Positions 28,707 through 38,775 of a stretch of DNA of 64,000 bases are shown here, piece after piece (position 1 is the first letter of the stretch; each line of letters begins with the position of its first letter). Both the position numbers and the translations under genes were made by a program. Below the pieces are notes generated by a model, which saw only the letters and a program-made list of their open reading frames with translations, made no database searches and was not told the origin of the DNA. Origin of the DNA: Prochlorococcus sp. AG-409-J19 (GTDB taxonomy: Bacteria; Cyanobacteriota; Cyanobacteriia; PCC-6307; Cyanobiaceae). The stretch covers positions 62,001-126,000 of the forward strand of contig QCKC01000002.1 in assembly GCA_003215635.1 (NCBI GenBank), read 5' to 3'.

Positions 28707-30115
28707 TGGTTTACGACGAATTCAAACGAATCTCTGCAGAATCCAATAAAGATACTTTGGAAGAAATTCCTATTGCTAATATAATTGAATCAGAGAATTC
28801 AGAGACAGCAAAAGATGATCCTCTTGGCGTAGAAAAACAATCGGTAGATGAAGAAGATCCTTTGGCATGGGCAAGAGAAACCTATGCGAGATTAAAAGCA
28901 GAACAAGATAGGAAAAATTTAGAAAGTAAAACAACTCAATTAGCAACTTCTGAAGAATCGGAAGATGCAGAGTCTCAAGTTCTTTATAAAGAAAATTCTA
29001 TATTGAGTAATAAACAAAGTTCGAAAAATGATTCTCATCAATTATCAAGTACATCAGATGACACGTCTCTTAATGTTCAGGAAAATGATCAACCTGCTTT
29101 GGGTAGATTTGATGATGCATTTAAATGGTCAGCAGAAGTTTTAGTTGCTCAAGGTCGGAAAAAAGATCAGATTTCTGTAGAAGAAATAGATTGGTTAGGG
29201 AGATTAAGACAAGGCTTAGAAAAAACCCGACAGGGTTTTGTAAAAGGTTTATTGGATAATATTGGAGATGATCCACTAACCCCTGAAGTTTTAGATGATT
29301 TGGAAACATTACTTTTACGAGCAGATGTTGGAGTGCATGCAACAGATAAAGTTTTAGAAGCTTTACGTTCTAAAATGAACGAAGAAGTTGTAGAACCTGA
29401 AGCTGGTATTCAGTTTTTAAAAAATCAATTATGCAACCTTTTAGAGGTTCCAATAAAGCAATCAGGTACAGATCTTTTAGCTCCTATAAGAGGAGTGTTA
29501 AATATTTGGCTCCTTGTTGGAGTAAATGGTGTGGGTAAAACAACAACATTAGGGAAATTAGCCAATATTTCTACTCGCAGTGGGTATACCACTTTAATAG
29601 CAGCTGCAGATACATTCCGAGCGGCAGCAGTTCAACAAGTTCAGGCTTGGGGTGAAAAAAGTAATGTTAATGTTATTTTTAATAATTCTACAAATGCAGA
29701 TCCAGCAGCCGTTGTTTTTGATTCTATTGGCGCGGCCAAATCTAAATCTACTGATTTGGTTTTAGTAGATACAGCGGGACGTTTACAAACTAAGAATAAT
29801 CTTATGGAAGAATTAAAGAAGATTCGAAAAATAATTAATAAGTTAGCACCTGAAGCTAATGTTGAATCTTTATTGGTTTTAGATGCAAGTCAAGGCCAAA
29901 ATGGTCTTAAACAAGCCATGGCTTTTTCGAAATCTGCAGAGCTCACAGGTGTAATTATTACCAAGTTGGATGGAACTTCTCGTGGAGGCGTTGCGTTAGC
30001 AGTTGCTTCAGAAGCTGGTTTGCCTATTAGATTTATAGGGGCTGGGGAAGGGATTCGTGATCTGAGACCTTTCAATAGTTTTGAGTTTGTTGAAGCACTG
30101 TTAGCAACTGATTGA
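28706..30115 (+). CDS. ftsY: Signal recognition particle receptor FtsY
   Basis: SRP receptor GTPase that directs ribosomes to the membrane. The N-terminal 150 residues are acidic and variable (A domain). The N domain follows with LGRLRQGLEKTRQGFVKGL. The G domain shows VGVNGVGKTTTLGKLA, AADTFRAAAVQQ, LVDTAGRLQTKNNLMEELKK and ITKLDGTSRGG. It is coupled to nusB by a one-base overlap. The length is 469 residues. Confidence 0.96.
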   Translation: MVYDEFKRISAESNKDTLEEIPIANIIESENSETAKDDPLGVEKQSVDEEDPLAWARETYARLKAEQDRKNLESKTTQLATSEESEDAESQVLYKENSILSNKQSSKNDSHQLSSTSDDTSLNVQENDQPALGRFDDAFKWSAEVLVAQGRKKDQISVEEIDWLGRLRQGLEKTRQGFVKGLLDNIGDDPLTPEVLDDLETLLLRADVGVHATDKVLEALRSKMNEEVVEPEAGIQFLKNQLCNLLEVPIKQSGTDLLAPIRGVLNIWLLVGVNGVGKTTTLGKLANISTRSGYTTLIAAADTFRAAAVQQVQAWGEKSNVNVIFNNSTNADPAAVVFDSIGAAKSKSTDLVLVDTAGRLQTKNNLMEELKKIRKIINKLAPEANVESLLVLDASQGQNGLKQAMAFSKSAELTGVIITKLDGTSRGGVALAVASEAGLPIRFIGAGEGIRDLRPFNSFEFVEALLATD

Positions 30116-30177
30116 TTAGTTTGAAGAGCTTTTTTGATGAGATTTTGCTAGGTTTTTAAACCTTTAGTGGTTGTGTC

Positions 30178-31590
30178 GTGAGTAACAAGCCACCAAATCA
30201 ATTTAATCAGACAGTTCCTCCAACTGATTCAAAGCTCCCTTCGGAATTAGCCTCTATTAGGGAATTGCTGGATAATTTATCTAATGAGCAGCGTAGTAAT
30301 CAGGATCTTCTAGTCTCCTTGAGTTTTGCGTTAAGAAGTTTCACGAATTTAAATCGTTTTTTGGAGTTGGTTCCCGTTGTTGTATCTCGTTTGGTCAATG
30401 TTGAAGGAGCCTTATTGGTTCCTTTTCAAGTCGATGGCTGTATATGGAAAGAACATTTGCAAGCAGTTCCGTTGAAACGATGTCAGGAATTGCTAAGGCA
30501 GTTGGCATCTTTTGAACCTGGTTCTGTGATTGGTTTTTCTAATGATTTCAATCAGCTTTTGGCAATGGACAAAATTGTGCAGCGTCATATGTCTAAAGCA
30601 GGTATTTTTTCAACTTCTTTATTTTCCAGAGGGAGAGAAAGAGGCCGGTTATATGTTTTTGATTTCGAAGGTTCGCTCATATGGAGTGATATTAGGCGTC
30701 GTCAAGTGCAATTAATTGCAGATTTGACAAGTATTGCTATTGAAAATGATCTAATGCTTCAAGAATTGCGACGTCATGAGCGTGTTGATAGGCAACTAAG
30801 TACAGGGGCAGAGATTCAGTCTCAACTTTTGCCTGATAAGTGTCCCATTATCGAAGGGGTAGATCTGGCGGCACTTTGTAGGCCCGCTTTTGAAGTTGGA
30901 GGGGATTATTACGACTTTATGCCCACTCGGCCTGAATTAATTGGCCGCAGAAGAGAGCGTGGGCGTTGGGCTCTTGTTGTTGGAGATGTTATGGGGAAAG
31001 GAGTACCTGCTGGTTTGTTGATGACCATGCTGCGTGGAATGTTGCGTGCAGAAGTATTGAGTGGTTTACCGCCAGATCGAATTTTGCATGATTTAAATCA
31101 ATTAGCTCAGGAAGATTTATCTCATTCTCATAGGTTTGTGACGCTTTTTTATTCGGATTACGATCCGCGTACGCGTCGTTTACGTTATGCAAATGCTGCG
31201 CATAATCCTCCTTTGCTCTGGAATAATGAACAAAGATGTGTGGCCAGATTAGATGCACCTGGTTTATTGATTGGACTACAAACAGAAGCAGATTATGGTT
31301 GTGGTCAGATTATTCTTGGACCAGGCGATGTCCTTTTATATTACACAGATGGTGTAACAGAAGCCCTTGGAATAACAGGTGATCGTTTCGATGAATCTCG
31401 ATTGATTAGAGCTATGGAATCCTCTTGCAAGAGTGGCCTGGGAGCGCAGGACATACTTGATCAGTTATTTAGTCGTTTAGATTCTTTTGTAGGTGCGAAC
31501 CACCAACTTGAGGATGATGCCTCTATGGTTGTATTAAAGGTCAGTGAGGAGCTTATGCTGCCTTCGTTAGCACGCTCTAAGCAGATCTAA
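30178..31590 (+). CDS. GAF-type PP2C phosphatase (RsbU-like)
   Basis: A 470-residue predicted serine phosphatase of the SpoIIE/RsbU class. The N-terminal part (about 55-195) resembles a GAF sensor. The phosphatase core has GGDYYDFMPTRP, VVGDVMGKGVPAGLLMTMLR and DDASMVVLKV, with the aspartates expected to bind metal. The start is a GTG at 30178. In other bacteria such enzymes act in anti-anti-sigma switching; no partner kinase is next to it, so the pathway is inferred. Confidence 0.88.
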   Translation: MSNKPPNQFNQTVPPTDSKLPSELASIRELLDNLSNEQRSNQDLLVSLSFALRSFTNLNRFLELVPVVVSRLVNVEGALLVPFQVDGCIWKEHLQAVPLKRCQELLRQLASFEPGSVIGFSNDFNQLLAMDKIVQRHMSKAGIFSTSLFSRGRERGRLYVFDFEGSLIWSDIRRRQVQLIADLTSIAIENDLMLQELRRHERVDRQLSTGAEIQSQLLPDKCPIIEGVDLAALCRPAFEVGGDYYDFMPTRPELIGRRRERGRWALVVGDVMGKGVPAGLLMTMLRGMLRAEVLSGLPPDRILHDLNQLAQEDLSHSHRFVTLFYSDYDPRTRRLRYANAAHNPPLLWNNEQRCVARLDAPGLLIGLQTEADYGCGQIILGPGDVLLYYTDGVTEALGITGDRFDESRLIRAMESSCKSGLGAQDILDQLFSRLDSFVGANHQLEDDASMVVLKVSEELMLPSLARSKQI

Positions 31591-31615
31591 TAATTGATCA
31601 ATTGGTACTTTAGTA

Positions 31616-33022
31616 ATGTCTAGTGGAGTAACAGGTGGATCTTCAAAAGGTTGGAGTGATAGGTTTGAAAAAAAATTGCATCCAATTATAGAGAAATTTA
31701 ATGCATCGATTTTTTTTGATGTGCAATTAATTCATGAAGATATAGATGGTTCAATTGCACATGTTCATATGCTTAGAGATTCTCAGATTATATCGCAACA
31801 GGAAGCTCATCAAATAGAAGTTGGATTGGAAAAAATTCGAAATGAATCGTTAGAAGGAACTTTTAATCCAATTTTAGCTGATGAAGATATTCATTTTGCA
31901 ATTGAGAGACGTTTAATTGCTCTGTTAGGACCCCTTGGCAAGAAATTACATACAGGTCGCAGTCGTAATGATCAAGTAGGAACAGATTTACGTCTATGGT
32001 TAAGACGACGTATTGATGAAATTGATATCAAAATGTATAATTTGCAGCAAATTTTGCTTGTTAAAGCAGAATCAAATTTATATACATTAATGCCAGGTTA
32101 TACACATTTACAAAGAGCACAGCCTATTTCTTTAGCGCATCACCTGCTTGCATATGTGGAAATGATTCAAAGAGATAGGGATCGAATTAAAGATGTGCGG
32201 AAAAGGGTTAATATTTGTCCATTAGGTGCGGCGGCATTGGCTGGAACCGCAATTCCAATAAACCGAAAACAGACTGCACTGGAACTTGGTTTTGAATCTA
32301 TCTACTCTAATAGTTTAGATGCTGTAAGTGATCGAGATTTTGCTGTTGAATTCTCTGCAGCATCATCATTGATTATGGTTCATTTAAGTCGACTTTCTGA
32401 AGAAATTATCCTATGGGCATCAGAAGAGTTTTCTTTTATCAGATTAACTGATAGTTGTTCCACTGGAAGTAGCTTGATGCCACAAAAAAAGAATCCTGAT
32501 GTTCCTGAGTTAATCAGAGGGAAATGTGGACGTGTTTTTGGAAATCTCCAAGGGTTATTAACTATGGTTAAAGGTTTGCCATTGGCTTATAATAAGGATT
32601 TTCAAGAAGATAAGGAATCAATTTTTGACACAGTGAGAACTGTGCAAGATTGTCTAGAGGCAATGACGATTTTGTTAGAGGAGGGATTAGAATTTTCATT
32701 GAGTAGGCTTAATGAAGCTGTTGAATCTGATTTTTCAAATGCAACTGATGTTGCTGATTATTTGGTTCAAAAAGGTGTTCCTTTTCGTGATGCTTATCAA
32801 ATTGTTGGTCAAGTTGTTACCAATTGCATAAAAGATGATCTTTTATTGAAAGATTTGTCTTTAGAGCAATGGAAGAAATTTAATCCTTTGATCGAAAAGG
32901 ATCTTCTGGATCACCTCACTCCTTATGAGGTTGTAGCTTCTAGGACTAGTGAAGGTGGTACAGCTTTTATTCGTGTTCGCGATCAATTAAGTCAATGGAA
33001 CACACGTCTGCGTTCCAATTAG
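31616..33022 (+). CDS. argH: Argininosuccinate lyase
   Basis: Cleaves argininosuccinate to arginine and fumarate. The 468-residue protein has the fumarase-superfamily signature [33 protein letters not shown], and the active-site histidine region [12 protein letters not shown]. It lies alone among unrelated genes; argG is at the left edge of the window. Confidence 0.96.
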   Translation: MSSGVTGGSSKGWSDRFEKKLHPIIEKFNASIFFDVQLIHEDIDGSIAHVHMLRDSQIISQQEAHQIEVGLEKIRNESLEGTFNPILADEDIHFAIERRLIALLGPLGKKLHTGRSRNDQVGTDLRLWLRRRIDEIDIKMYNLQQILLVKAESNLYTLMPGYTHLQRAQPISLAHHLLAYVEMIQRDRDRIKDVRKRVNICPLGAAALAGTAIPINRKQTALELGFESIYSNSLDAVSDRDFAVEFSAASSLIMVHLSRLSEEIILWASEEFSFIRLTDSCSTGSSLMPQKKNPDVPELIRGKCGRVFGNLQGLLTMVKGLPLAYNKDFQEDKESIFDTVRTVQDCLEAMTILLEEGLEFSLSRLNEAVESDFSNATDVADYLVQKGVPFRDAYQIVGQVVTNCIKDDLLLKDLSLEQWKKFNPLIEKDLLDHLTPYEVVASRTSEGGTAFIRVRDQLSQWNTRLRSN

Positions 33023-33161
33023 TATTCATATAAATGACTAAGGCGTTCTAGGCTGTCAAAGTCATAGACGATTTGATGCTTTATCAAAGTTCTCTTCGTC
33101 AAGGTCATTTTTTGGCCTTTTGGCATTTTTTGTCCATTTATTTTTACGGTCCAAAAGTCAA

Positions 33162-33659
33162 GTGAGTATTTTCGTCGGCAATTTACCCTTCCGCGCTGAG
33201 CAGGAGGATGTCATTGAGTTGTTTGCACCTTTTGGAGAGGTTGCAAACTGTGCTTTACCCCTTGAGCGCGATACCGGTCGTAAGAGAGGTTTTGCATTTA
33301 TTGAGATGGCAGATGAAGCAGCAGAAGCTTCAGCTATCGAGGCTCTTCAGGGAGCTGAAATGATGGGTCGTCCATTGAGGATCAATAAAGCAGAGCCTCG
33401 TGGAAGCGCTCCTCGAAATCGTGGTGGTGGTTACGGCGGCGGCGGCGGCAACTACGGCGGCGGCGGCAACTACGGCGGTGGTGGCGGCAACTACGGCGGC
33501 GGCGGTGAACGCAGTTCAGGAGCCAAAGGTTGGGAAGATCGCAGTTATGGCGGCGCTACATCAGATGGCAGTGCTGCAGACGACGGTAGGAGTCGTCGTC
33601 GTCGTGGAACTGCGCCTGAAGAAAATAATTTTGAAGATTATGGGGGTGCAGAAGGTTAA
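33162..33659 (+). CDS. RRM RNA-binding protein with Gly-rich tail
   Basis: A single-RRM protein of the cyanobacterial Rbp type, 165 residues. RNP2 is IFVGNL and RNP1 is KRGFAFIEM. Residues about 85-130 are a Gly/Tyr repeat (units of GGGGNYGG), then a basic, acidic-ended tail. I chose the GTG at 33162, since the RRM starts there; the frame is open back to 33120. Family members bind mRNA and in some cyanobacteria respond to cold. The Gly-rich coding repeat is strikingly GC-rich for this genome. Confidence 0.9.
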   Translation: MSIFVGNLPFRAEQEDVIELFAPFGEVANCALPLERDTGRKRGFAFIEMADEAAEASAIEALQGAEMMGRPLRINKAEPRGSAPRNRGGGYGGGGGNYGGGGNYGGGGGNYGGGGERSSGAKGWEDRSYGGATSDGSAADDGRSRRRRGTAPEENNFEDYGGAEG

Positions 33660-33669
33660 GTACACATAG

Positions 33670-34674
33670 TTAAAGACCTGCTTCAATCAATTTGTTAGCT
33701 GCTTTTTCAAGTACTTCTATTTTTGCTTCTTTGTTTTGCGAACTGGCGCCAAGATCCTTTCGCCAGGATCTTGCGCCAGGTACGCCTTCAACTAATTTCA
33801 ATAAATGTTTTGCAATATCCCAGAGTTTTCCATTGTTTTTTAGATGATATTCTGCGTAAGGAAGCATTCCTATTAATACTGTTGATGCTTTAGTTGAGGA
33901 TCGCTTGTCTCCATAAATCATCTCGTCTACATCTTTCCAAATTAGTGGATGTTCATAGGCGGCTCGTCCAACCATGGATCCATCAAATATTTCAAGAGCT
34001 TTTAAGCATTCTTCTATAGTCTTGATACCTCCATTTAGTTCTATTTTTATATTAGGTCTATCTTTTTTTAATTGAATTACTCTTTCATAATTTAGTGGAG
34101 GTACTGTGCGGTTTTCTTTAGGATTAAGTCCTTTCAGCCAGGCTTTTCTAGCATGAATTGAAAATCGTTTGGCTCCAGCATTTGACAGTTTATCTACAAA
34201 ATCTATTAATATTTGGTAGCTGTCAAAATCATCGACTCCTATTCGATGTTTAACAGTAATTGGTAAATTACAATGTTTAGAGATTTCATCAATACACTGA
34301 GCTACATGTTCAGGGTCTTTCATTAAGCAAGCACCAAAATTCCCTGATTGCACTCGAGGGCTTGGACAGCCAATATTTAAATTTATTTCATCATATCCCC
34401 ATTCTTCTCCTAGTTTTGCAGCTTCACTTAACAATTTTGGATTATCTCCGCCGATTTGTAGAGATATTGGGTGTTCGCTTGAATGAAAATCAAGTAACTT
34501 GTTTATGTTTTTGCTATAATGTAATGCTTGAGCAACAATCATTTCTGTATAAAGTAATCCTCTAGTAGTTATTTGACGCATCATGAATCTATAGTGTTTA
34601 TCTGTGCAGTCCATCATTGGTGCGATGCTGAATCGATGTGAATTAAGAATTTGCAAATGAGAATCTAGGGACAT
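33670..34674 (-). CDS. dusA: tRNA-dihydrouridine synthase (DusA type)
   Basis: FMN enzyme that reduces uridine in tRNA D-loops. The 334-residue protein has the N-terminal MMDCTDKHYRFMMRQI, NLNIGCPSPRVQSGNFGACL with the catalytic cysteine, KHRIGVDD and the FMN phosphate motif ELNGGI. The overall pattern, including RRWRKDLGA-like RSWRKDLGASS near the end, is DusA. It converges with the RRM gene. Confidence 0.93.
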   Translation of the reverse strand: MSLDSHLQILNSHRFSIAPMMDCTDKHYRFMMRQITTRGLLYTEMIVAQALHYSKNINKLLDFHSSEHPISLQIGGDNPKLLSEAAKLGEEWGYDEINLNIGCPSPRVQSGNFGACLMKDPEHVAQCIDEISKHCNLPITVKHRIGVDDFDSYQILIDFVDKLSNAGAKRFSIHARKAWLKGLNPKENRTVPPLNYERVIQLKKDRPNIKIELNGGIKTIEECLKALEIFDGSMVGRAAYEHPLIWKDVDEMIYGDKRSSTKASTVLIGMLPYAEYHLKNNGKLWDIAKHLLKLVEGVPGARSWRKDLGASSQNKEAKIEVLEKAANKLIEAGL

Positions 34675-34759
34675 TAGTCAAATCTTTTCAGAAATCTGAT
34701 TTTTATTTTTAAAAGCTCTTGCATGCTTAGCTATTCTTGAGGAATCTAAATCTTTTGCT

Positions 34760-35248
34760 GTGGCCAGAAGACGTTCTGTACTTATGGGATTAATAACCAG
34801 TGTTTTAAGCTTTTTTACTCAGCCTGTAAAGGTATTAGCTGCTTCAAAGGCAAGTGAAGAGGCTTGGTCGTTAAGTAATGAAGAATGGCGTCAGCGTTTG
34901 ACTAGAGCTGCTTACAGTGTTCTTAGAGAAGAAGGTACAGAAAGACCATTTTCTAGTGAATTGAATACCGAAAAGCGTTTTGGTGTCTTTCATTGTGCAG
35001 GATGTGATCTGCCACTCTTTTCTTCTGAAGCAAAATATGACAGTGGTACAGGTTGGCCAAGTTTTTGGCAATCGCTACCTGCTTCAGTTGAGACGAAAGT
35101 AGATTTTAAGTTAATAGTTCCTAGAACTGAATACCATTGCAGTCGTTGTGGTGGTCATCAAGGACACGTTTTTGACGATGGTCCTCAACCAACCGGAAAG
35201 CGTTTTTGTAATAATGGAGTCGCTCTTACCTTCAAGCCAAGCATTTAA
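34760..35248 (+). CDS. msrB: Methionine (R)-sulfoxide reductase, exported form
   Basis: Repairs oxidised methionine (R form) in proteins. The 162-residue MsrB has zinc cysteines (CAGC, CSRC), SGTGWPSFW and the catalytic cysteine in KRFCNNG (about C150). The N-terminus (MARRRSVLMGL, hydrophobic to about residue 27, then VLAASK) resembles a signal peptide, possibly Tat-type because of the arginines, so the enzyme may act in the thylakoid lumen or periplasm. It starts with GTG. Its 3' end overlaps the next gene by 35 bases. Confidence 0.92.
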   Translation: MARRRSVLMGLITSVLSFFTQPVKVLAASKASEEAWSLSNEEWRQRLTRAAYSVLREEGTERPFSSELNTEKRFGVFHCAGCDLPLFSSEAKYDSGTGWPSFWQSLPASVETKVDFKLIVPRTEYHCSRCGGHQGHVFDDGPQPTGKRFCNNGVALTFKPSI

Positions 35249-36464
35249 TTTTATTGTTGTTGGAGGAGGTCCAGCAGGTTTTATGGCAGCTATTACAGCT
35301 GCAGAAGCTGGTGTTTCCTCAATTCTTGTTCTTGAAGCTACGAGTAAGTTATTAGAAAAAGTTCGTATTAGTGGTGGTGGTCGTTGCAACGTCACTAATA
35401 ATTGCCTTGACCCTAGAGAATTGATTGATAATTATCCAAGAGGAAGACTTCCTTTGCGTTCTTCTTTTAGTCGTTTTTCCTCAGGAGATTCAATTGATTG
35501 GTTTTCAGAAAGAGGATTGACGCTTGTTTCTGAATCAGATGGAAGGATGTTTCCAAAAACTAATACTTCTTCTGCAGTAATTAATTGTTTAAGAGATAGA
35601 GCGAAAGCTTGTGGTGTACAAGTATTTATTAAAGCGGCTGTTCATTCTATAAATCATTTTGGTTCTAGTGGCTTCCATGTTTATTGTAAAGATGGAAGAG
35701 GTTTTGTGGGAAAAAAGGTTTTATTGGCTACTGGTAGCCACCCAAGTGGATGCGCTTTAGCTGCTTCATTAGGACATGACATTGTTAAACAAGTACCTTC
35801 CTTATTTTCGTTGAGAATAGAAGAACCATTTTTAAATTCGTGTAGTGGCATTGCGATTGATGATGTTAGTTTGGTTTTAATATCCAATGGAACTAGCTAT
35901 AGGCAAAATGGACGAGTTCTAATTACTCATTGGGGTTTAAGCGGGCCTGTAGTATTGCGATTAACGGCATTTGCAGCGCGCTCTCTTTATTTAGATTTCT
36001 ATAAAACAGAGCTTAAGGTTAATTGGGTTAGAGGATTGACTCAAGGAGATGTTTTGCGATCTTTTATTGATACTCGTAAAATATATGGTGGTAAAATTAT
36101 TATGAAGGCAAAGCCTTTTCGATATATACCTAACAATGTTTGGATTGCTCTTTTAAGTCAAGCAAAAGTCAATATGCATACCCGCTGGGCAGATTGCTCA
36201 AAAAAATCTCTGCAAAAAATAGCTCAAACACTTACAAATAGCAGATATATTGTCAAAGGAAAAGGTCCTTTTGGGGAAGAATTTGTGACTGCTGGAGGCG
36301 TTGATGTAACGCAAATTGATTTTAAGTCTATGGAAAGTAAGTTATGTAAGGGACTTTATTTTGCAGGTGAACTTATAGATGTTGATGGTGTGACTGGTGG
36401 ATTTAATTTTCAACACTGTTGGACTACTGGTTGGCTTGCAGGCAATTCTATTGCTAATAAATAA
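35214..36464 (+). CDS. HI0933-type FAD-dependent oxidoreductase
   Basis: A flavoprotein of the HI0933/BaiN-like family, 416 residues. It has an N-terminal dinucleotide fold FIVVGGGPAGFMAAITAAE, KVRISGGGRCNVTN, LLATGSHPSG, and a C-terminal FAD motif GLYFAGELIDVDGVTGGFN (GELLD type). I chose the ATG at 35214 because the fold starts directly after it; this overlaps msrB by 35 bases in another frame. The substrate is unknown. Confidence 0.88.
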   Translation: MESLLPSSQAFNFIVVGGGPAGFMAAITAAEAGVSSILVLEATSKLLEKVRISGGGRCNVTNNCLDPRELIDNYPRGRLPLRSSFSRFSSGDSIDWFSERGLTLVSESDGRMFPKTNTSSAVINCLRDRAKACGVQVFIKAAVHSINHFGSSGFHVYCKDGRGFVGKKVLLATGSHPSGCALAASLGHDIVKQVPSLFSLRIEEPFLNSCSGIAIDDVSLVLISNGTSYRQNGRVLITHWGLSGPVVLRLTAFAARSLYLDFYKTELKVNWVRGLTQGDVLRSFIDTRKIYGGKIIMKAKPFRYIPNNVWIALLSQAKVNMHTRWADCSKKSLQKIAQTLTNSRYIVKGKGPFGEEFVTAGGVDVTQIDFKSMESKLCKGLYFAGELIDVDGVTGGFNFQHCWTTGWLAGNSIANK

Positions 36465-36586
36465 TTATTCATTAGAAAAACTTGCCACGAATTTTTTAAG
36501 AGATTTAAAGGTGCGGGCTTCCGTAGCTTGTCTCATCACCACTTGGTCCTGCAACATGAGTCTATTAGTGATTGCAATCGTTCAAC

Positions 36587-37360
36587 ATGAGTGAAGAGGT
36601 AACTCCTGCAGATCAGTTAAGCGATGATGAAAAAGTTGTAACGGACTTGGATCAGGCTAGTCCTGAGCAGGAACGTGATGCTCAAGTGAGGTCATCAACA
36701 TCTGTTGAAAAACCTGAAGATTTACCTCAGGTTTCTGAGACGGGATCACCTCAGAGTGCAGTTTCTGGTGAAGAACTTTCTACTAGTGAGACTGATCTAA
36801 CCTCAAATAATGAGGCCCGTTTAGAGCAACTTGAAAAAGAGCATGAAACCCTTCGAAGTCAGTATATGCGAATAGCTGCTGATTTTGATAACTTTCGTAA
36901 GAGACAATCTCGTGATCAGGATGATTTGAAATTACAGCTTATTTGTAATACTTTGAGTGAAATATTACCTGTTGTAGATAATTTTGAGCGAGCAAGACAG
37001 CAGTTAGATCCACAAGGGGAGGAAGCGCAGTCTTTGCATAGAAGTTATCAGGGCTTATATAAACAATTAGTAGAGGTTCTTAAGCAGTTGGGTGTTGCTC
37101 CAATGAGAGTAGTCGGCCAAACTTTTGATCCAACTCTTCATGAAGCTGTTTTACGTGAACCTAGCGAAGAACAAGCAGAGGATGTAATAACTGAAGAGTT
37201 GCAACGTGGTTACCATTTAAATGGACGCGTTTTACGGCATGCCCTTGTGAAAGTTTCAATTGGACCTGGCCCCTCATCAACTGATGGTAATGAACCAATT
37301 AAGTTATCCGATGAGATTCCTAACAACGGAGACAAGAACACATCACCTTTGGAGGAATGA
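36587..37360 (+). CDS. grpE: Nucleotide exchange factor GrpE
   Basis: Releases ADP from DnaK. An acidic, disordered N-terminus (about 1-85) precedes a coiled coil ([20 protein letters not shown]) and the conserved [14 protein letters not shown]. The beta-wing signature is [13 protein letters not shown] followed by [17 protein letters not shown] chose the ATG at 36587 (MSEEV), not the TTG at 36572. dnaJ follows 44 bases later, giving a chaperone operon; dnaK is not in the window. Confidence 0.95.
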   Translation: MSEEVTPADQLSDDEKVVTDLDQASPEQERDAQVRSSTSVEKPEDLPQVSETGSPQSAVSGEELSTSETDLTSNNEARLEQLEKEHETLRSQYMRIAADFDNFRKRQSRDQDDLKLQLICNTLSEILPVVDNFERARQQLDPQGEEAQSLHRSYQGLYKQLVEVLKQLGVAPMRVVGQTFDPTLHEAVLREPSEEQAEDVITEELQRGYHLNGRVLRHALVKVSIGPGPSSTDGNEPIKLSDEIPNNGDKNTSPLEE

Positions 37361-37404
37361 GGATATGCATTTGACCTTTAGGGTGATTGAGAATTGGAGA
37401 TCTG

Positions 37405-38532
37405 ATGGCTGATTATTACGATTTGCTTGGGGTTAATAGGGATGCAGATGGAGACACCCTCAAGAGGGCTTATAGGCGTCTTGCTCGCCAGTACCATCCT
37501 GATATAAATAAGGACCCAGGGGCTGAGGATCGATTTAAGGAGATAGGTCGAGCATATGAAGTTCTTGGAGATCCTCAGACCCGCGCAAGATATGACCAAT
37601 TTGGAGAAGCAGGCGTTGGAGGGGCTGCCGGTATGCCCGATATGGGCGATATGGGTGGGTTTGCAGATCTTTTTGAAACTTTTTTCAGTGGGTTCGGTGG
37701 TGCCTCAGCAGGTGCTCGTTCACAGCGTCGCGGCCCTCAACAAGGAGATGATTTGCGTTATGACTTAACGATTGATTTTAATCAAGCTGTATTTGGTGAG
37801 GAAAAAGAAATACGTGTTCCCCATTTAGAAACTTGTGGGGTTTGTAAAGGATCTGGAGCTAAATCCGGAAGCGGTCCAACTGTATGTACTACTTGCGGAG
37901 GGGCTGGTCAGGTGAGGCGTGCAACTAGAACGCCTTTTGGGAGTTTTACTCAAGTAGCTGAATGTCCTGCATGCTCTGGTATAGGGCAAACGATTTCAGA
38001 TCCTTGTGGTTCGTGTAATGGGAAAGGTGTAAATCAAGTTCGAAAAAAATTACGGATTAATATTCCTGCGGGAGTAGATACAGGAACTCGATTGCGAATC
38101 GCCTCGGAAGGAAATGCAGGATTGCGTGGAGGTCCCGCAGGAGATCTTTATGTATTTTTAAAAGTAAAATCCCATTCCAGTCTTCGTAGAGAAGGATTGA
38201 CCATCCTTTCGGAAGTGAACGTAAGTTATTTGCAAGCAATATTGGGAGATACGATTGAAGTAGACACTGTTGATGGACCTGCGAGCTTAGAAATTCCTAG
38301 TGGAACCCAACCAAATGCTGTGCTTACTTTGGAAAACAAAGGAATTCCTAAATTAGGGAATCCTGTAGCCAGAGGGAATCAGCGTATTTCTGTCAATGTC
38401 AAATTGCCATCTCGTGTTTCAGACGAAGAGAAGATTTTATTAGAAGAATTAGCTACCCATTTCTCTTCTAGAGGTATTCAATATCATCCTCATAAGAGTG
38501 GATTATTTGCTCGTTTATTTGGAAAAAAATAA
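37405..38532 (+). CDS. dnaJ: Chaperone DnaJ
   Basis: Type I Hsp40, 375 residues. J domain at 1-70 with the HPD motif ([16 protein letters not shown]), a Gly-rich G/F region (about 75-120), four zinc-finger repeats ([32 protein letters not shown]), and C-terminal substrate domains. GGAGA lies a few bases before the ATG at 37405; the frame is open further upstream. Downstream are a TusA-like gene and rsgA, closely packed. Confidence 0.96.
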   Translation: MADYYDLLGVNRDADGDTLKRAYRRLARQYHPDINKDPGAEDRFKEIGRAYEVLGDPQTRARYDQFGEAGVGGAAGMPDMGDMGGFADLFETFFSGFGGASAGARSQRRGPQQGDDLRYDLTIDFNQAVFGEEKEIRVPHLETCGVCKGSGAKSGSGPTVCTTCGGAGQVRRATRTPFGSFTQVAECPACSGIGQTISDPCGSCNGKGVNQVRKKLRINIPAGVDTGTRLRIASEGNAGLRGGPAGDLYVFLKVKSHSSLRREGLTILSEVNVSYLQAILGDTIEVDTVDGPASLEIPSGTQPNAVLTLENKGIPKLGNPVARGNQRISVNVKLPSRVSDEEKILLEELATHFSSRGIQYHPHKSGLFARLFGKK

Positions 38533-38541
38533 TAAATATAT

Positions 38542-38775
38542 ATGTCTTCTAATATAAAATCGATTGATTTAAGAGGTATTCCTTGTCCTTTGAATTTTGT
38601 GCGCTGTAGTTTAGCTCTTGAGTCTTTAAGAGCTCAGGACAATTTGCAAGTAGATCTTGATCGTGGGGAACCAGAAGAAATGGTTCTTTCTGGATTGAGA
38701 AATCAAGGACATGTGGTTAAAATTGTATACCAGGATGATTCTTACATTAGATTATTAGTGTCTATTGGTGCCTAG
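38542..38775 (+). CDS. TusA/SirA-like sulfurtransferase
   Basis: A 77-residue protein of the SirA/TusA/YedF family. The pattern DLRGIPCPLNFVR contains the conserved cysteine (C15) in a CPxN motif. Family members carry persulfide sulfur for tRNA thiolation and cofactor synthesis. It lies nine bases after dnaJ and its end overlaps the start of rsgA. The specific acceptor is not known. Confidence 0.85.
   Translation: MSSNIKSIDLRGIPCPLNFVRCSLALESLRAQDNLQVDLDRGEPEEMVLSGLRNQGHVVKIVYQDDSYIRLLVSIGA

Noticed and set aside
33400..33669. Ala/Val-rich frame overlapping the RRM tail
   Set aside because: Produced by reading the Gly-codon repeat in another frame.
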